Notes: generated by a model not told the origin, from the letters alone. A DNA stretch of 42,412 nucleotides from an uncultured Clostridium sp. (GCA_900552655.1 USAE01000008.1:1-42412), one strand, 5' to 3'; positions 25,336 to 34,537 are shown, numbered from the stretch's first letter. Translations and numbers: made by a program.

Positions 25336-27136
25336 CTCTTTCATCATCTCCAACAGGTAACACTTTTACTAATATACCTTCTTTAGTTTTTTCTAAAATA
25401 GATCCGGTGTCTAAATTAATATAAGTTTTATGAATTTGTTTGTCTTTTGGTGATTGCTTTAAATGAGCAGGTGGACAATTTTCATCAGATAAAAATCTAA
25501 GATGTGCAACAGTATCTTGATTATATGCTTTATTATTTTTTGAACATTGTTTAATTGTTTTTTTGCTTTTCTTGTTCCATGGCACCATTACATGTGACTT
25601 CATTTTTCTATCATTTCGCATATTCCAATCATTAGAGCCAGCATATATAGGTACAATAGGACTTTTAAAATATTCAGTTGCAAATTCTGAAAAAATATGT
25701 GATGGAACATGTACATTAACAGGTAATATAGAATTAATATCTACTACAAAATCTGTAAAATGTTTTAACTCTCCAGAAGTTCCATCTTCAGAAATTTTAT
25801 CTACTACAACTCCATAATTTCTTTTTTGACTATCATTTAATTCTAAAAAACTATAAAGAGATAATGCTATATGAGCTTTAGAACCTTTTAATCTGTGAAT
25901 AGAATTAGCAAACTGTGAAAATCTTAACATATCATCTCCAACAGAATTTTTAGAAGCTGGAAAAACATTAGAAAAGTATTGCTTATATTCTTCACCATAA
26001 GATCTTTCCATTTCTTTTTCCAAAGGTTCTAGAGAATAATATCTTCTTTCAGAATTTTCATCATCATCTAGAACTAACTCACCACTACGTGACATTTCTT
26101 CTATTTTATTTTCATTTTCTGTATAATACATTTCTGTTGGATAATAAAAAAGCTCCATTTTTAATAAAATATTTTTTAAATCTTCATCTTCTAATGTTGG
26201 TGCTTCTATACCATCTAGAATAAGTGGTTCTAAATTAAATTCGGAAATTGCATACATTGCTTTAGAATAGTCCTCTAAGATATGAAAAGCTCTATTGGTA
26301 TACATTATGTTTATGCCGAGTAAGTCTACTGTATCTAGCTGTTTTTGAACTCCCTCAGATAGTCCACTAGTTAAACTTGCTTTATCTTGTTTTAATTCTG
26401 GAAGTCCAATTTCCTCAAATTGTTTATTTGCAAGAGTTAGCCAGTCATCTAAATAACCCATGTCATCAAAAAGACTAACTAGTGCCGTATTAGACTCTAT
26501 TAAATCTTTCTTTATATTTGTTTCAGTATATTTTAAATAAGTTTTCATATATGCAGGAATTCCGTCAGCTAATAGCTCAAAAGCATCAAGATAATGTTTT
26601 CTTTGAAGTGCAGGTAAATGCCCAACCAGTTTTTCGGCCATTATATGCTTTTCTTTATTAGTTTTTGGAGAATTTAAAATATCTGCAAACACAGGTCCAT
26701 AACTATCTTCTACTTGTGAAGCTACTTGTGGATATAAATGTCTCATAAATAATACTAAATTTGTTAAATTTTCATCAAAACTATTAGTATGCATAAAAAA
26801 ATCTCTGTCTGACGAGATATTATTATTTTCTACATATTCTGTAATTTCAGCATATTTCTTAGGATTTTGAAGCAAGTATAAACAAGCATTATATGCTGTA
26901 ACTTGGTTTAATATATGTTCATTACAAAAAGAAACTGTTTTTAGCCTAGAGTTATAATCGTATAATAAAGAATAAAAATCTGGATCTTTCATATCTGGAT
27001 TTTTAAGCTTTTCTTTTTGAATAAAATCGTAAATTTTACTAATAGTGTTATTAATATATCTATATTCGAATGGTTTAACATGAGAAACCATTTCTTCTGC
27101 TCTATTTATAGCAGATTTGAAAGCCATAAAATGCAT
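25325..27136 (-). CDS. Large soluble protein of unknown function
   Basis: A 603-residue protein with no signal peptide or membrane helix and no family I recognise. It begins with a helical region (FKSAINRAEEMVSHVKPFEYRYINN). An acidic middle (about residues 340-375) carries DDDENSERR. The C-terminal region (about 430-590) looks like a compact beta-rich domain containing FTDFVVDINSILPVNVHVPS and SHVMVPWNKKSKK. AAGGAGG lies seven bases before the ATG. It is the first gene of a two-gene minus-strand operon with its own promoter. The conserved-looking segments argue for a real, constrained protein. Confidence 0.75.
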   Translation of the reverse strand: MHFMAFKSAINRAEEMVSHVKPFEYRYINNTISKIYDFIQKEKLKNPDMKDPDFYSLLYDYNSRLKTVSFCNEHILNQVTAYNACLYLLQNPKKYAEITEYVENNNISSDRDFFMHTNSFDENLTNLVLFMRHLYPQVASQVEDSYGPVFADILNSPKTNKEKHIMAEKLVGHLPALQRKHYLDAFELLADGIPAYMKTYLKYTETNIKKDLIESNTALVSLFDDMGYLDDWLTLANKQFEEIGLPELKQDKASLTSGLSEGVQKQLDTVDLLGINIMYTNRAFHILEDYSKAMYAISEFNLEPLILDGIEAPTLEDEDLKNILLKMELFYYPTEMYYTENENKIEEMSRSGELVLDDDENSERRYYSLEPLEKEMERSYGEEYKQYFSNVFPASKNSVGDDMLRFSQFANSIHRLKGSKAHIALSLYSFLELNDSQKRNYGVVVDKISEDGTSGELKHFTDFVVDINSILPVNVHVPSHIFSEFATEYFKSPIVPIYAGSNDWNMRNDRKMKSHVMVPWNKKSKKTIKQCSKNNKAYNQDTVAHLRFLSDENCPPAHLKQSPKDKQIHKTYINLDTGSILEKTKEGILVKVLPVGDDERDGR

Positions 27137-27166
27137 AAGTAATCCTCCTTAATGATTAACATAAAT

Positions 27167-27195
27167 ATTATACTATATTTTAAGCTTTTACACAA
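27167..27195 (-). promoter_or_regulatory. Promoter of the two unknown minus-strand genes
   Basis: On the minus strand TTGTGT and TATAAT with a 17-base spacer, 31 bases before the 603-residue gene. Its -35 box overlaps that of the divergent mnmA promoter. Confidence 0.65.
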
Positions 27196-27215
27196 TACCT
27201 TTACTAAATTATGGT
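27187..27215 (+). promoter_or_regulatory. Probable promoter of mnmA
   Basis: TTTACA and TATGGT with a 17-base spacer, 34 bases before the mnmA ATG. Confidence 0.45.
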
Positions 27216-27249
27216 ATATATGTTAAAATATCACCATAGGAGAGATGAT

Positions 27250-28293
27250 ATGAAAAAAAGAAGAGTTTTATTAGGTATGAGTGGTGGAGTAGACAGTAGT
27301 GTTTCTGCACTATTACTAAAAAATGAAGGTTATGAGGTAATTGGTGTTACTTTGTCACTATCTAATTATACAGATGCAAAAGATGCAAAAGAAGTATGTG
27401 ATAAAATTGGAATAGAACATATATCTATAGATATGCAAGAAAGCTTTAAAAAGTATGTAATTAGTAATTTTATAGATTGTTACTCTAAAGCTCTTACACC
27501 TAACCCTTGTATAGAATGTAATAGAAAGTTAAAATTTGGAGAAATGTATAAAAAGGCCAAAGAGCTAAATTGTGATTTTTTAGCAACAGGGCATTATGCT
27601 AAAATAGAATATGATAACAACTATAATCAATTTGTTTTAAGAAAATGCTTAAATGAAAATAAAGACCAATCATATGTGCTATATACAATGAAGGAAGAAA
27701 TATTAGACAAAGTACTATTTCCATTAGGCAATTTTAAATCTAAAGAGGAGATAAGAAAAATAGCCAAAGAAAACAATTTAGTAAATGTAGCTAATAAGCC
27801 AGATAGTGAAGATATTTGCTTCATTCCAGATGGTAACTATAAGAAATTTTTAGAAAATAACGGAGACATTAAACCTAAGCCAGGCAATATAGTAATGAAT
27901 GATGGAACTATCTTAGGAAAACATAATGGACTATATAATTATACAATTGGGCAAAGAAAAGGAATGGGTATATCATATAAAGAGCCATTATTCGTAATAG
28001 GTTTTAATGTAAGGAAAAATGAATTAATAGTAGGCACGATGAAAGAGGCTTTTAAAAAAGAAGCAATTATAAGTAACGTAAATATATTAATTAAAGATAT
28101 TAATATAGAAAATTTAAGAGTAGCAGTTAAAACTAGATATAGTAAAAAAGAATCTTTTGCAACATTAAATGTTATAAATGAAGATAAGATAAAAATTAAT
28201 TTTGAAGAACCAGAAAAATCTTTAACACCAGGTCAATCTGCAGTATTCTATTTAGATGATGTTGTAGTTGGTGGTGGAATTATAGAAGAGTAA
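27250..28293 (+). CDS. mnmA: tRNA-uridine 2-sulfurtransferase MnmA
   Basis: A 347-residue PP-loop enzyme that adds sulfur to U34 of Lys, Glu and Gln tRNAs. The ATP loop LLGMSGGVDSSVSALLL is at the N-terminus; catalytic cysteines are C87 (NPCIECNRKLKFG) and C190 (SEDICFIPDG). TGHYAKIEYD and the C-terminal beta-barrel ending GQSAVFYLDDVVVGGGII complete the family pattern. I chose the ATG at 27250 with AGGAGA six bases upstream; an in-frame upstream ATG at 27211 lies within the promoter. It heads an apparent operon with the GNAT and PBP genes. Confidence 0.96.
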   Translation: MKKRRVLLGMSGGVDSSVSALLLKNEGYEVIGVTLSLSNYTDAKDAKEVCDKIGIEHISIDMQESFKKYVISNFIDCYSKALTPNPCIECNRKLKFGEMYKKAKELNCDFLATGHYAKIEYDNNYNQFVLRKCLNENKDQSYVLYTMKEEILDKVLFPLGNFKSKEEIRKIAKENNLVNVANKPDSEDICFIPDGNYKKFLENNGDIKPKPGNIVMNDGTILGKHNGLYNYTIGQRKGMGISYKEPLFVIGFNVRKNELIVGTMKEAFKKEAIISNVNILIKDINIENLRVAVKTRYSKKESFATLNVINEDKIKINFEEPEKSLTPGQSAVFYLDDVVVGGGIIEE

Positions 28294-28309
28294 GAAAGAA
28301 GGGGTACAT

Positions 28310-28729
28310 ATGATTAAAGAAGCTATTATAAGTGATTACGAAATAATAGAAGAAATTATTAGTGATAATTATGAATTTAAATTACTAGAAGAGGAAACGA
28401 ATACCATAAGAGAAGCATTAACTAATTACAATAAAGTAGTTTATATAGATTATGAAAATGAGATTCCTGTTGCATATGCACAATGTTCATTAAAAAATGA
28501 GGCTAATATGGTAGGATACTTAGAAAAAATTTATATAAAACATAATTATCAAAATAAAGGAATTGATAAGAAACTATTAAACAAATGTGAAGAATGGGCA
28601 AAAATTAAAGGGTGCGAAAAATTTACTGCAAGTTGTAATTTATCGGATGAATCACTAATGGATTTATTTAATCATTTAGGTTTTTCTGAAACAAATAAAA
28701 TAGCTTATTTTTCTAAGGAGCTTGATTAG
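28310..28729 (+). CDS. GNAT-family N-acetyltransferase
   Basis: A 139-residue GNAT protein. The acetyl-CoA region is LEKIYIKHNYQNKGIDKKLL, a variant of the R/Q-x-x-G-x-G/A loop, and the C-terminal strand-helix ends in LFNHLGFSETNK. The substrate cannot be told; the N-terminus is vaguely like aminoglycoside 6'-acetyltransferases but not enough to claim resistance. It lies 16 bases after mnmA and its last codons hold the ribosome site (AAGGAG) of the PBP gene, so the three genes are likely one transcript. Confidence 0.8.
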   Translation: MIKEAIISDYEIIEEIISDNYEFKLLEEETNTIREALTNYNKVVYIDYENEIPVAYAQCSLKNEANMVGYLEKIYIKHNYQNKGIDKKLLNKCEEWAKIKGCEKFTASCNLSDESLMDLFNHLGFSETNKIAYFSKELD

Positions 28730-28732
28730 TAT

Positions 28733-31231
28733 ATGAAAAGTAAAAAAGTAAAGAGCCAAGAAGAGGAAGAGTTTGTGCCTAAAGCTTTTAAAAAAGAAAA
28801 AAGTAATGTAACACAAGAAAATAAGAAAAGTAGAAGAGGCAAAACAAATAAAAATAAAAAAGTAAAGAAAATCATAATTTCCTTAATAGTTTTATTAGTA
28901 ATAGTTATAGGTATTACTCTTGCAACATCTGCAGTAAAATGGAGAAATATTGCAGAAGATATGTTAATTAATGAAAATTCTATTGTACTTGATAATAATG
29001 GTAATGAGCTTGCCAAATTAGGAAGTGAAAGAAAACAAATAAAAATTGATATTTCACAAATGCCGTCAAATTTAAAAAATGCCTATGTTGCAATAGAAGA
29101 TGAAAGGTTTTATAAGCACCAAGGTGTAGATATAAAAAGAACGGGGTCTGCTATATTAAGTTATATTTTTCACTTTGGCAATTCTTCGTATGGAGGAAGT
29201 ACAATTACACAACAATTAGTAAAAAATATGACAGGAGATACTACAGATAGTGTATTTAGAAAAGTGAAAGAATGGTGGAAAGCCTGGAACCTGGAATGCA
29301 TAACCGAGAAAGATGAAATATTAGAAACATATTTAAATATTATATATGTTGGGCCAAGTATATATGGTGTAGAAGCTGGCAGTGAATATTATTTTAATAA
29401 ACCTTGTAAGAACTTAAATTTAGAAGAATGTGCTTTTTTAGCAGGAATAAATCATTCACCAAATTCTTATAACCCTTTTGGTGAAAAAGATAATTCTGAA
29501 AAAATAAAGAAGAGGACAAAAACCGTTTTATCAAAAATGTTAGAGCTTGGTTATATTCACGAAGAGGAATATGAAATTGCTACAAAAAATGTAGACGAAG
29601 GTATAAAATTTAAAAAGGGTAATATTAATTCAGGCAATGGAGTATATTCATATCATACAGATGCACTTATAACAGATGTTACAAACGATATAGCAGATAA
29701 GTATAATATTTCTACTAATTTTGCTACTAATTACATATATATGTCTGGTTTAACAATTACAAGCACACAAGAAGTTAAAATTCAAGACCAAATGGAAACT
29801 GAAATGGGAAAGAGTAAATATATACTACCTTCAAAAAATGGAGGCGAACATTCACAATCTGCTATGGTAATAATAGATCATAAAACTGGAAATGTGCTAG
29901 GCTGTGTAGGTGGTTTAGGAAAAAAAGACAAGCCACGTTCTTTAAATAGAGCAACGCAAAGTATTAGGCAAACAGGTTCTGCGATAAAACCAATTGCTGT
30001 AGTAGGCCCAGCTATTCAAAAGAAGATAATTACTGCTTCATCAATATATGACGATACAGAAAGAGATTTTAATGGTGGGTATCACCCAGTAGATTATAGT
30101 AAGCCTTTAGGTAATATAACAGTAAGAAGAGCTATAGAATCTTCACAGAATATTCCATTTGTAGAAATTATGAATGAATTAAAGCCTAATGTGGCTATAA
30201 AGTACCTAGAAAAAATGGGTATTACTACTCTAACAGAAGAGGACAATAACTTAACTTTAGCATTGGGTGGATTACAAAAAGGGATTAGCCCCTTAGAAAT
30301 GGCTTCTGCTTATGCAACAATTGCAAATGATGGTGAATACATTGAACCTACATTTTATAAAGAAATAAAAAATAATTCTGGGAAGACAATAATGAAACCA
30401 AAGCAAAAAAAAGAAAGAGTCTTTTCTAAGGAAACAGCTTTTATACTAAAAGATCTACTAACACAGCCAGTAGAAGGAAAAAATGGAACAGCTACATACT
30501 GTAAAATAAATGGAATTGATGTTGCAGCTAAAACGGGAACAACAGATTCTAATTATGACAGATGGCTTTGTGGTTTTACACCATATTATACAGGTGTTAC
30601 ATGGTATGGCTATGACCAAAATGAAACAGTTAATTTTAATAAGAGAAATCCAGCAGGTTTAATTTGGGCAAATGTAATGTCAAGAATACATACTGGTTTA
30701 AAAACAGCATATTTTACTAAGCCATATTCCGTACAAGAAGTTAAAGTTTGTTCAGAAACGGGATTAAAAGCAAGAACTGGTTGTAAAGATACATATACAG
30801 AGTATTTTTTAAGATCTACAGTTCCTGGCTTATGTAACAAACATAGTGGAACAGAAATAAAAGCTTCAGAAACAGAACATAAAAATGAAAACACAAATTC
30901 TACAGTTCAAGGAATTAAAAATGATATAGATGCAGAAGAACCAGTAATGAATACAAATGTCGTAACAACTGATAATAAAAAAGAAAATACGACAAATACA
31001 AATGTAAACAAGAATACCAATACTAACACGAATACAAACACTAATTCGAATAGCAATACAAATTCAAACAAGAACACTAACTCTAACACTAATACAAATA
31101 CAAATTCTAACAGCAACAAAAATAATACGAATAGTAATATAAACACAAATACCAATACTAACTCAAATACAAACACTAATTTGAATAGTAATACAAATAT
31201 AAAACCTGGAACAAATACAGTAGATAATTAA
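28733..31231 (+). CDS. Class A penicillin-binding protein (PBP1a type)
   Basis: An 832-residue bifunctional peptidoglycan synthase. A basic cytoplasmic head (1-45) precedes one membrane helix (about 46-66). The GT51 glycosyltransferase has E122 in AIEDERFYKHQGVD and GGSTITQQLVKN. The transpeptidase has SxxK at S416 (TGSAIKP), SxN in SSQN and KTG at K600 (AAKTGTTD). From about residue 745 a tail of almost 90 residues is nearly pure Asn/Thr/Ser with scattered Lys, ending IKPGTNTVDN; it should be an unstructured wall-side extension. It starts three bases after the GNAT stop. Confidence 0.95.
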   Translation: MKSKKVKSQEEEEFVPKAFKKEKSNVTQENKKSRRGKTNKNKKVKKIIISLIVLLVIVIGITLATSAVKWRNIAEDMLINENSIVLDNNGNELAKLGSERKQIKIDISQMPSNLKNAYVAIEDERFYKHQGVDIKRTGSAILSYIFHFGNSSYGGSTITQQLVKNMTGDTTDSVFRKVKEWWKAWNLECITEKDEILETYLNIIYVGPSIYGVEAGSEYYFNKPCKNLNLEECAFLAGINHSPNSYNPFGEKDNSEKIKKRTKTVLSKMLELGYIHEEEYEIATKNVDEGIKFKKGNINSGNGVYSYHTDALITDVTNDIADKYNISTNFATNYIYMSGLTITSTQEVKIQDQMETEMGKSKYILPSKNGGEHSQSAMVIIDHKTGNVLGCVGGLGKKDKPRSLNRATQSIRQTGSAIKPIAVVGPAIQKKIITASSIYDDTERDFNGGYHPVDYSKPLGNITVRRAIESSQNIPFVEIMNELKPNVAIKYLEKMGITTLTEEDNNLTLALGGLQKGISPLEMASAYATIANDGEYIEPTFYKEIKNNSGKTIMKPKQKKERVFSKETAFILKDLLTQPVEGKNGTATYCKINGIDVAAKTGTTDSNYDRWLCGFTPYYTGVTWYGYDQNETVNFNKRNPAGLIWANVMSRIHTGLKTAYFTKPYSVQEVKVCSETGLKARTGCKDTYTEYFLRSTVPGLCNKHSGTEIKASETEHKNENTNSTVQGIKNDIDAEEPVMNTNVVTTDNKKENTTNTNVNKNTNTNTNTNTNSNSNTNSNKNTNSNTNTNTNSNSNKNNTNSNINTNTNTNSNTNTNLNSNTNIKPGTNTVDN
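30980..31205 (+). repeat. Low-complexity Asn/Thr/Ser-coding repeat in the PBP tail
   Basis: Tandem degenerate units of the type AATACAAACACT encode alternating Asn and Thr/Ser. Both AAT/AAC and all ACN codons are mixed, so amino acids rather than nucleotides have been conserved, but the unit structure invites length change by slippage. Confidence 0.85.
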
Positions 31232-31263
31232 AAGAATATTAAAATAGAATAATGATTTAATAT

Positions 31264-31316
31264 AAAAAGAGCAATACTTTATTACATAAATGTAGTAAAA
31301 TTGCTCTTTTATTATT
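31264..31316 (+). terminator. Terminator of the mnmA-GNAT-PBP operon
   Basis: AAAAGAGCAAT pairs with ATTGCTCTTTT, extended inward by ACTTTATTAC against GTAGTAAA, and followed by a T-rich stretch. Confidence 0.85.
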
Positions 31317-31324
31317 AGAAAAGT

Positions 31325-31362
31325 AAAACTGAGATTTTAAGGCCTTCTTCAAATCCCATCTT
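31325..31362 (+). repeat. Palindromic intergenic repeat, copy E (degenerate)
   Basis: AAACTGAGATTTTAAGGCC then TTCTTCAAATCCCATCTT aligns with copy A along its whole length, but the arms no longer pair well. It lies directly after the PBP terminator. Confidence 0.55.
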
Positions 31363-31410
31363 ATGGCTCTTATCCTTTATCGCTGTAAGAGTGACAACAT
31401 CATGCATAAA

Positions 31411-31439
31411 TTGACAATAATAGATTTAAATGGTATAAT
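31411..31439 (+). promoter_or_regulatory. Consensus sigma-A promoter of the lactonase-glycosyltransferase cluster
   Basis: TTGACA and TATAAT with a 17-base spacer: a perfect consensus promoter, 43 bases before the first ATG. Confidence 0.88.
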
Positions 31440-31482
31440 AGAGCGTGATAATGCAAAAAAATATGAATAAAAGAGAGTGATT

Positions 31483-32457
31483 ATGAACGAACAATATATT
31501 TATATAGGTAATGCATCAAAAACTGGAATAAATAAGTATCTCTTTTCAAATGAAAACTTAAATTTAGTTTATACAACTAATGATTTTGAAAGATGTACAT
31601 ATTTAGCACAAAATGAAAATAATTTATATGCAGTACAAGAAAATGAGAATGGTAATATATTAGCATATAAAAAGACTTCCAAAGGTTTAACATATATTGG
31701 AGATAAAAGCTCATTAGGAAGTGGCCCATGTCATGTAGAAATAAGTAACAAGAAGAAAATGCTATTTATTTCAAATTATATGAATGGGTATTTTACTGTA
31801 TATAAAATTAAAGAAAGTGGAGAAATAGGAGAGCTTATTTATAATAGTGTAAACAGTAGAAAATATTCACATTTACATTGTGCAAAAGTCTTTAATAATG
31901 AAAATAACTTAATAACTGTAGACTTAGGAATGAATACATTAGACTTATACGAAGTACAAAAAACATCTTTAAAAAAGATTTTTTCACTTCAATTTCCTAA
32001 AAACGAAGAGCCAAGACATATAGCTATTTACAACGAAAAAATTTTTTTGTTAACTGAAAAAGGCTGTACATTATATGTTTTAAGATATATACAAGAAAAA
32101 TTAGAAATCCTATATAAAACAAGTATTTTACCTAATAATCACGTAAAAAAAGAAAACGACACAGGAGCAGGAATTAAAATTTCTTCAGATGGTAAATACA
32201 TTTATACATCTTTAAGAGGACATAATAGCATATCTGTATTTAAATATGAAAATGAAAAATTAGAATTAGTACAAAATATTTTATCATATGGCGATACTCC
32301 CAGAGATTTAGAAATTGACAAAACACAGAAATATGTATTTGTTGCGAACCAAGATTCTAATGAAATTGCAATTTATAGTAGAAATATTAATACTGGTAAA
32401 TTGGAATTTTTAAACAAGCAGAAATCACCGTTACCAACATGTGTACTGTCAGAATAG
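31483..32457 (+). CDS. Beta-propeller lactonase-family protein (PF10282 type)
   Basis: A 324-residue seven-bladed propeller of the 6-phosphogluconolactonase / YkgB type. Family landmarks: YIYIGNAS at the start, GSGPCHVEISN, KYSHLHCAKVFNN, the GAGIKISSDGKYIYTSLRGHNSI blade and GDTPRDLEID-x10-VANQDSN. The blades repeat SxDxKYxYxxxxxxNSI-like segments. It would open sugar lactones in the cytoplasm; whether the substrate is phosphogluconolactone is unproven. I chose the ATG at 31483 (GAGAGTGA just upstream) over the GTG at 31477. It heads a five-gene run to 36125 with gaps of 1-16 bases. Confidence 0.85.
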   Translation: MNEQYIYIGNASKTGINKYLFSNENLNLVYTTNDFERCTYLAQNENNLYAVQENENGNILAYKKTSKGLTYIGDKSSLGSGPCHVEISNKKKMLFISNYMNGYFTVYKIKESGEIGELIYNSVNSRKYSHLHCAKVFNNENNLITVDLGMNTLDLYEVQKTSLKKIFSLQFPKNEEPRHIAIYNEKIFLLTEKGCTLYVLRYIQEKLEILYKTSILPNNHVKKENDTGAGIKISSDGKYIYTSLRGHNSISVFKYENEKLELVQNILSYGDTPRDLEIDKTQKYVFVANQDSNEIAIYSRNINTGKLEFLNKQKSPLPTCVLSE

Positions 32458-32466
32458 GGGGCATAT

Positions 32467-33654
32467 ATGAAAAAGAAGCTGTTAATAGCAGTTCATACTC
32501 TTCAATTAGGAGGAGTAGAAAAAATAGTAATTAATCTTTTAAAAATGATGGATAAAGAAAAATATGATATAACATTATTATCACTAGTAAATGATGGTGT
32601 TTTTGTGGAAGATGCACTAAACATACCAGGAATAAAATATAAGTATTTTTTTGAAAGCTATTTTAAAAAAAGCAGAAATGACATAAATTCGAAGCATTAT
32701 AAAATATCTTGTAAACTAATGAGTATAATTTGGAAATGGTATTTATTTTTAATAAAACATTTTCCAAATTATTTGTATAAAAAGAATATAAAGGAAGTAT
32801 ACGACATAGAAATTGCTTTTCTAGAAGGAAAAGTTGCAAAGGTTATAGCTAATTCTAATAATAAAAATTCTAAAAAAATTGCATGGATACATACAGATAT
32901 AGAAAATATTTCGCGAGCTAGTATATTTAAAAATTTAGATGATGAAATAAATTGCTACAAAAAATTTGACAAAATTGTTTGTGTTTCTAATGATGTAAAA
33001 TATCATTTTACACAAAAAACAGGAATTTCGGACAACGTAATTGTACAAGTAAACCCAATAAATTCTGAAGAAATATTAAAAAAGGCTGAAGAACCAATAA
33101 CAAAAGAATTAAAGAAAGATGGAATTATAATATCTGCAGTTGGAAGATTAGCATATGAAAAAGGCTATGACAGATTATTAAAAATCCATAGAAAATTGTT
33201 AAGAGAAAACATAAAGAACTCTATTTGGATAATTGGAGAAGGTACAGAAAGAGAAAATTTAGAAAACTATATAGAAGAGAATAATTTAAAGGATACAGTT
33301 AATTTAGTAGGATATACTGAAAATCCTTACAAATATGTTAAAGAATCGGATATATTTGTATGTTCTTCTAGAATAGAAGGACTAAGTTCTGTTGTAATAG
33401 AAGCTGCTATGTTAGACAAGCCAATAGTTACAACATTATGTTCAGGAATGAAGGATATTCTAGGAGAAGATAACGAAAATGCACTTATAGTATCTAATGA
33501 TACATACAATTTATATTTAGGAGTTAAAAAAGTAATATTAAATAAGGAACTTAGGGAAAAATATAAAGAAAATATAAAAAATGTTACACGAAAATTTGAT
33601 ATGAATACAGTTATATCAAATATAGATAAATTACTTGAAAGTTTGGAGAGCTAA
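32467..33654 (+). CDS. GT4-family glycosyltransferase
   Basis: A 395-residue GT-B glycosyltransferase. The N-terminal LLIAVHTLQLGGVEKIVINL carries the acceptor-side GGxE loop; the donor-binding C-terminal half has ISAVGRLAYEKGYDRLL and the E-x7-E motif in SSRIEGLSSVVIEAAML. Retaining transfer from a nucleotide sugar is the family reaction; acceptor unknown. It has no membrane segment. It follows the lactonase by nine bases and its stop is one base before the next ATG, so it belongs to the same operon. Confidence 0.9.
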   Translation: MKKKLLIAVHTLQLGGVEKIVINLLKMMDKEKYDITLLSLVNDGVFVEDALNIPGIKYKYFFESYFKKSRNDINSKHYKISCKLMSIIWKWYLFLIKHFPNYLYKKNIKEVYDIEIAFLEGKVAKVIANSNNKNSKKIAWIHTDIENISRASIFKNLDDEINCYKKFDKIVCVSNDVKYHFTQKTGISDNVIVQVNPINSEEILKKAEEPITKELKKDGIIISAVGRLAYEKGYDRLLKIHRKLLRENIKNSIWIIGEGTERENLENYIEENNLKDTVNLVGYTENPYKYVKESDIFVCSSRIEGLSSVVIEAAMLDKPIVTTLCSGMKDILGEDNENALIVSNDTYNLYLGVKKVILNKELREKYKENIKNVTRKFDMNTVISNIDKLLESLES

Positions 33655-33655
33655 A

Positions 33656-34537
33656 ATGATACAAATTGGTTGTAATTATATTGTTAATGAAGATGGCAAA
33701 AATATTTATGACGACTTATATAAAAATTTAATAAAAAATAATTATATAGATATTTTAAAGTTTCCAGGTAGATTTTGTAATAACGAAGAACTTAATAACT
33801 GCTTGAAACTAGCAAAAGAAAATAATATAAAAGTAGATTTTCATGGTCTACCACATATGGAACCTAGAACACATAGTAAAAGAATGATTAAGAATATAGA
33901 CTGGCATAGCTTGCCAGCTAATTTAATGCAATTAAATAATAAAAAACGTATTAGTACACATATAGCGGCAGAAATTAACAAGAATATAGATGAGGATAAA
34001 GATATATTATTTGAAAATATAAAGAGCTTAAAAACTCAATTTTTAAAATTATATAATGAAGAAATTAAGTTTGGAGGGGAAAATCAACCCGGAGGTTATG
34101 GTATTCCCTTAGCAGAGATTTCGCCTGAAACTGTAAGCTATATGTGGAAAATATTAGATTTTGGAGTATTCGATATTTCACATGCAAAACTTGCAGCAAA
34201 TGATTTAAATATTTCGTATAATAAATATTTAGATTTATTAACAAATAAAGACAAAGTTAAGATTTTGCATATTTCTGGAAATGTAGACAAAACAGGTGAA
34301 TTTAAAAACAAACTAGACAAACATCTTATGATGGATAAAACAGAAATAAAAGATATTATTTATACTATTAAAAACTTTAAAAATCTTGATTTAATAATAT
34401 CTGAGTTTGCTTTTAATTCAAGATATAGTTTTGAAAAAGAGCTAAAAATAGAAATGAAAACATTAAAAATGATAGTAGAAACATTAGATGTAGAAGAATG
34501 TATAAATTTGCATGAAAGTTTGTGCAAAGAAAATTAA
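33656..34537 (+). CDS. TIM-barrel protein with endonuclease-IV-type trinuclear metal site
   Basis: A 293-residue TIM barrel. All nine ligands of an endonuclease IV / xylose-isomerase-superfamily trinuclear site can be placed in order: H63 (DFHGLPH), H102 (RISTHIAAE), E142 (GGENQPGG), D173 and H176 (FDISHAKLA), H205 (KILHISG), D221 and H223 (LDKHLMM), E250 (IISEFAF). Spacing closely follows endonuclease IV. It lacks the DNA-repair family's other signatures, so it is not simply Nfo; a sugar isomerase or a DUF692/MNIO-like multinuclear iron enzyme are alternatives. The ATG at 33656 has GGAGAG upstream; an in-frame TTG at 33635 lies inside the GT4 gene. Confidence 0.7.
   Translation: MIQIGCNYIVNEDGKNIYDDLYKNLIKNNYIDILKFPGRFCNNEELNNCLKLAKENNIKVDFHGLPHMEPRTHSKRMIKNIDWHSLPANLMQLNNKKRISTHIAAEINKNIDEDKDILFENIKSLKTQFLKLYNEEIKFGGENQPGGYGIPLAEISPETVSYMWKILDFGVFDISHAKLAANDLNISYNKYLDLLTNKDKVKILHISGNVDKTGEFKNKLDKHLMMDKTEIKDIIYTIKNFKNLDLIISEFAFNSRYSFEKELKIEMKTLKMIVETLDVEECINLHESLCKEN

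Noticed and set aside
30907..31176. An 89-codon hydrophobic minus-strand frame opposite the PBP tail
   Set aside because: It is the antisense of the Asn/Thr repeat (giving Val/Leu/Phe runs) and has no start context.
31265..31310. Strong inverted repeat considered as a CRISPR repeat or attachment site
   Set aside because: It occurs once, directly behind a stop codon, with a T tail: an ordinary terminator.
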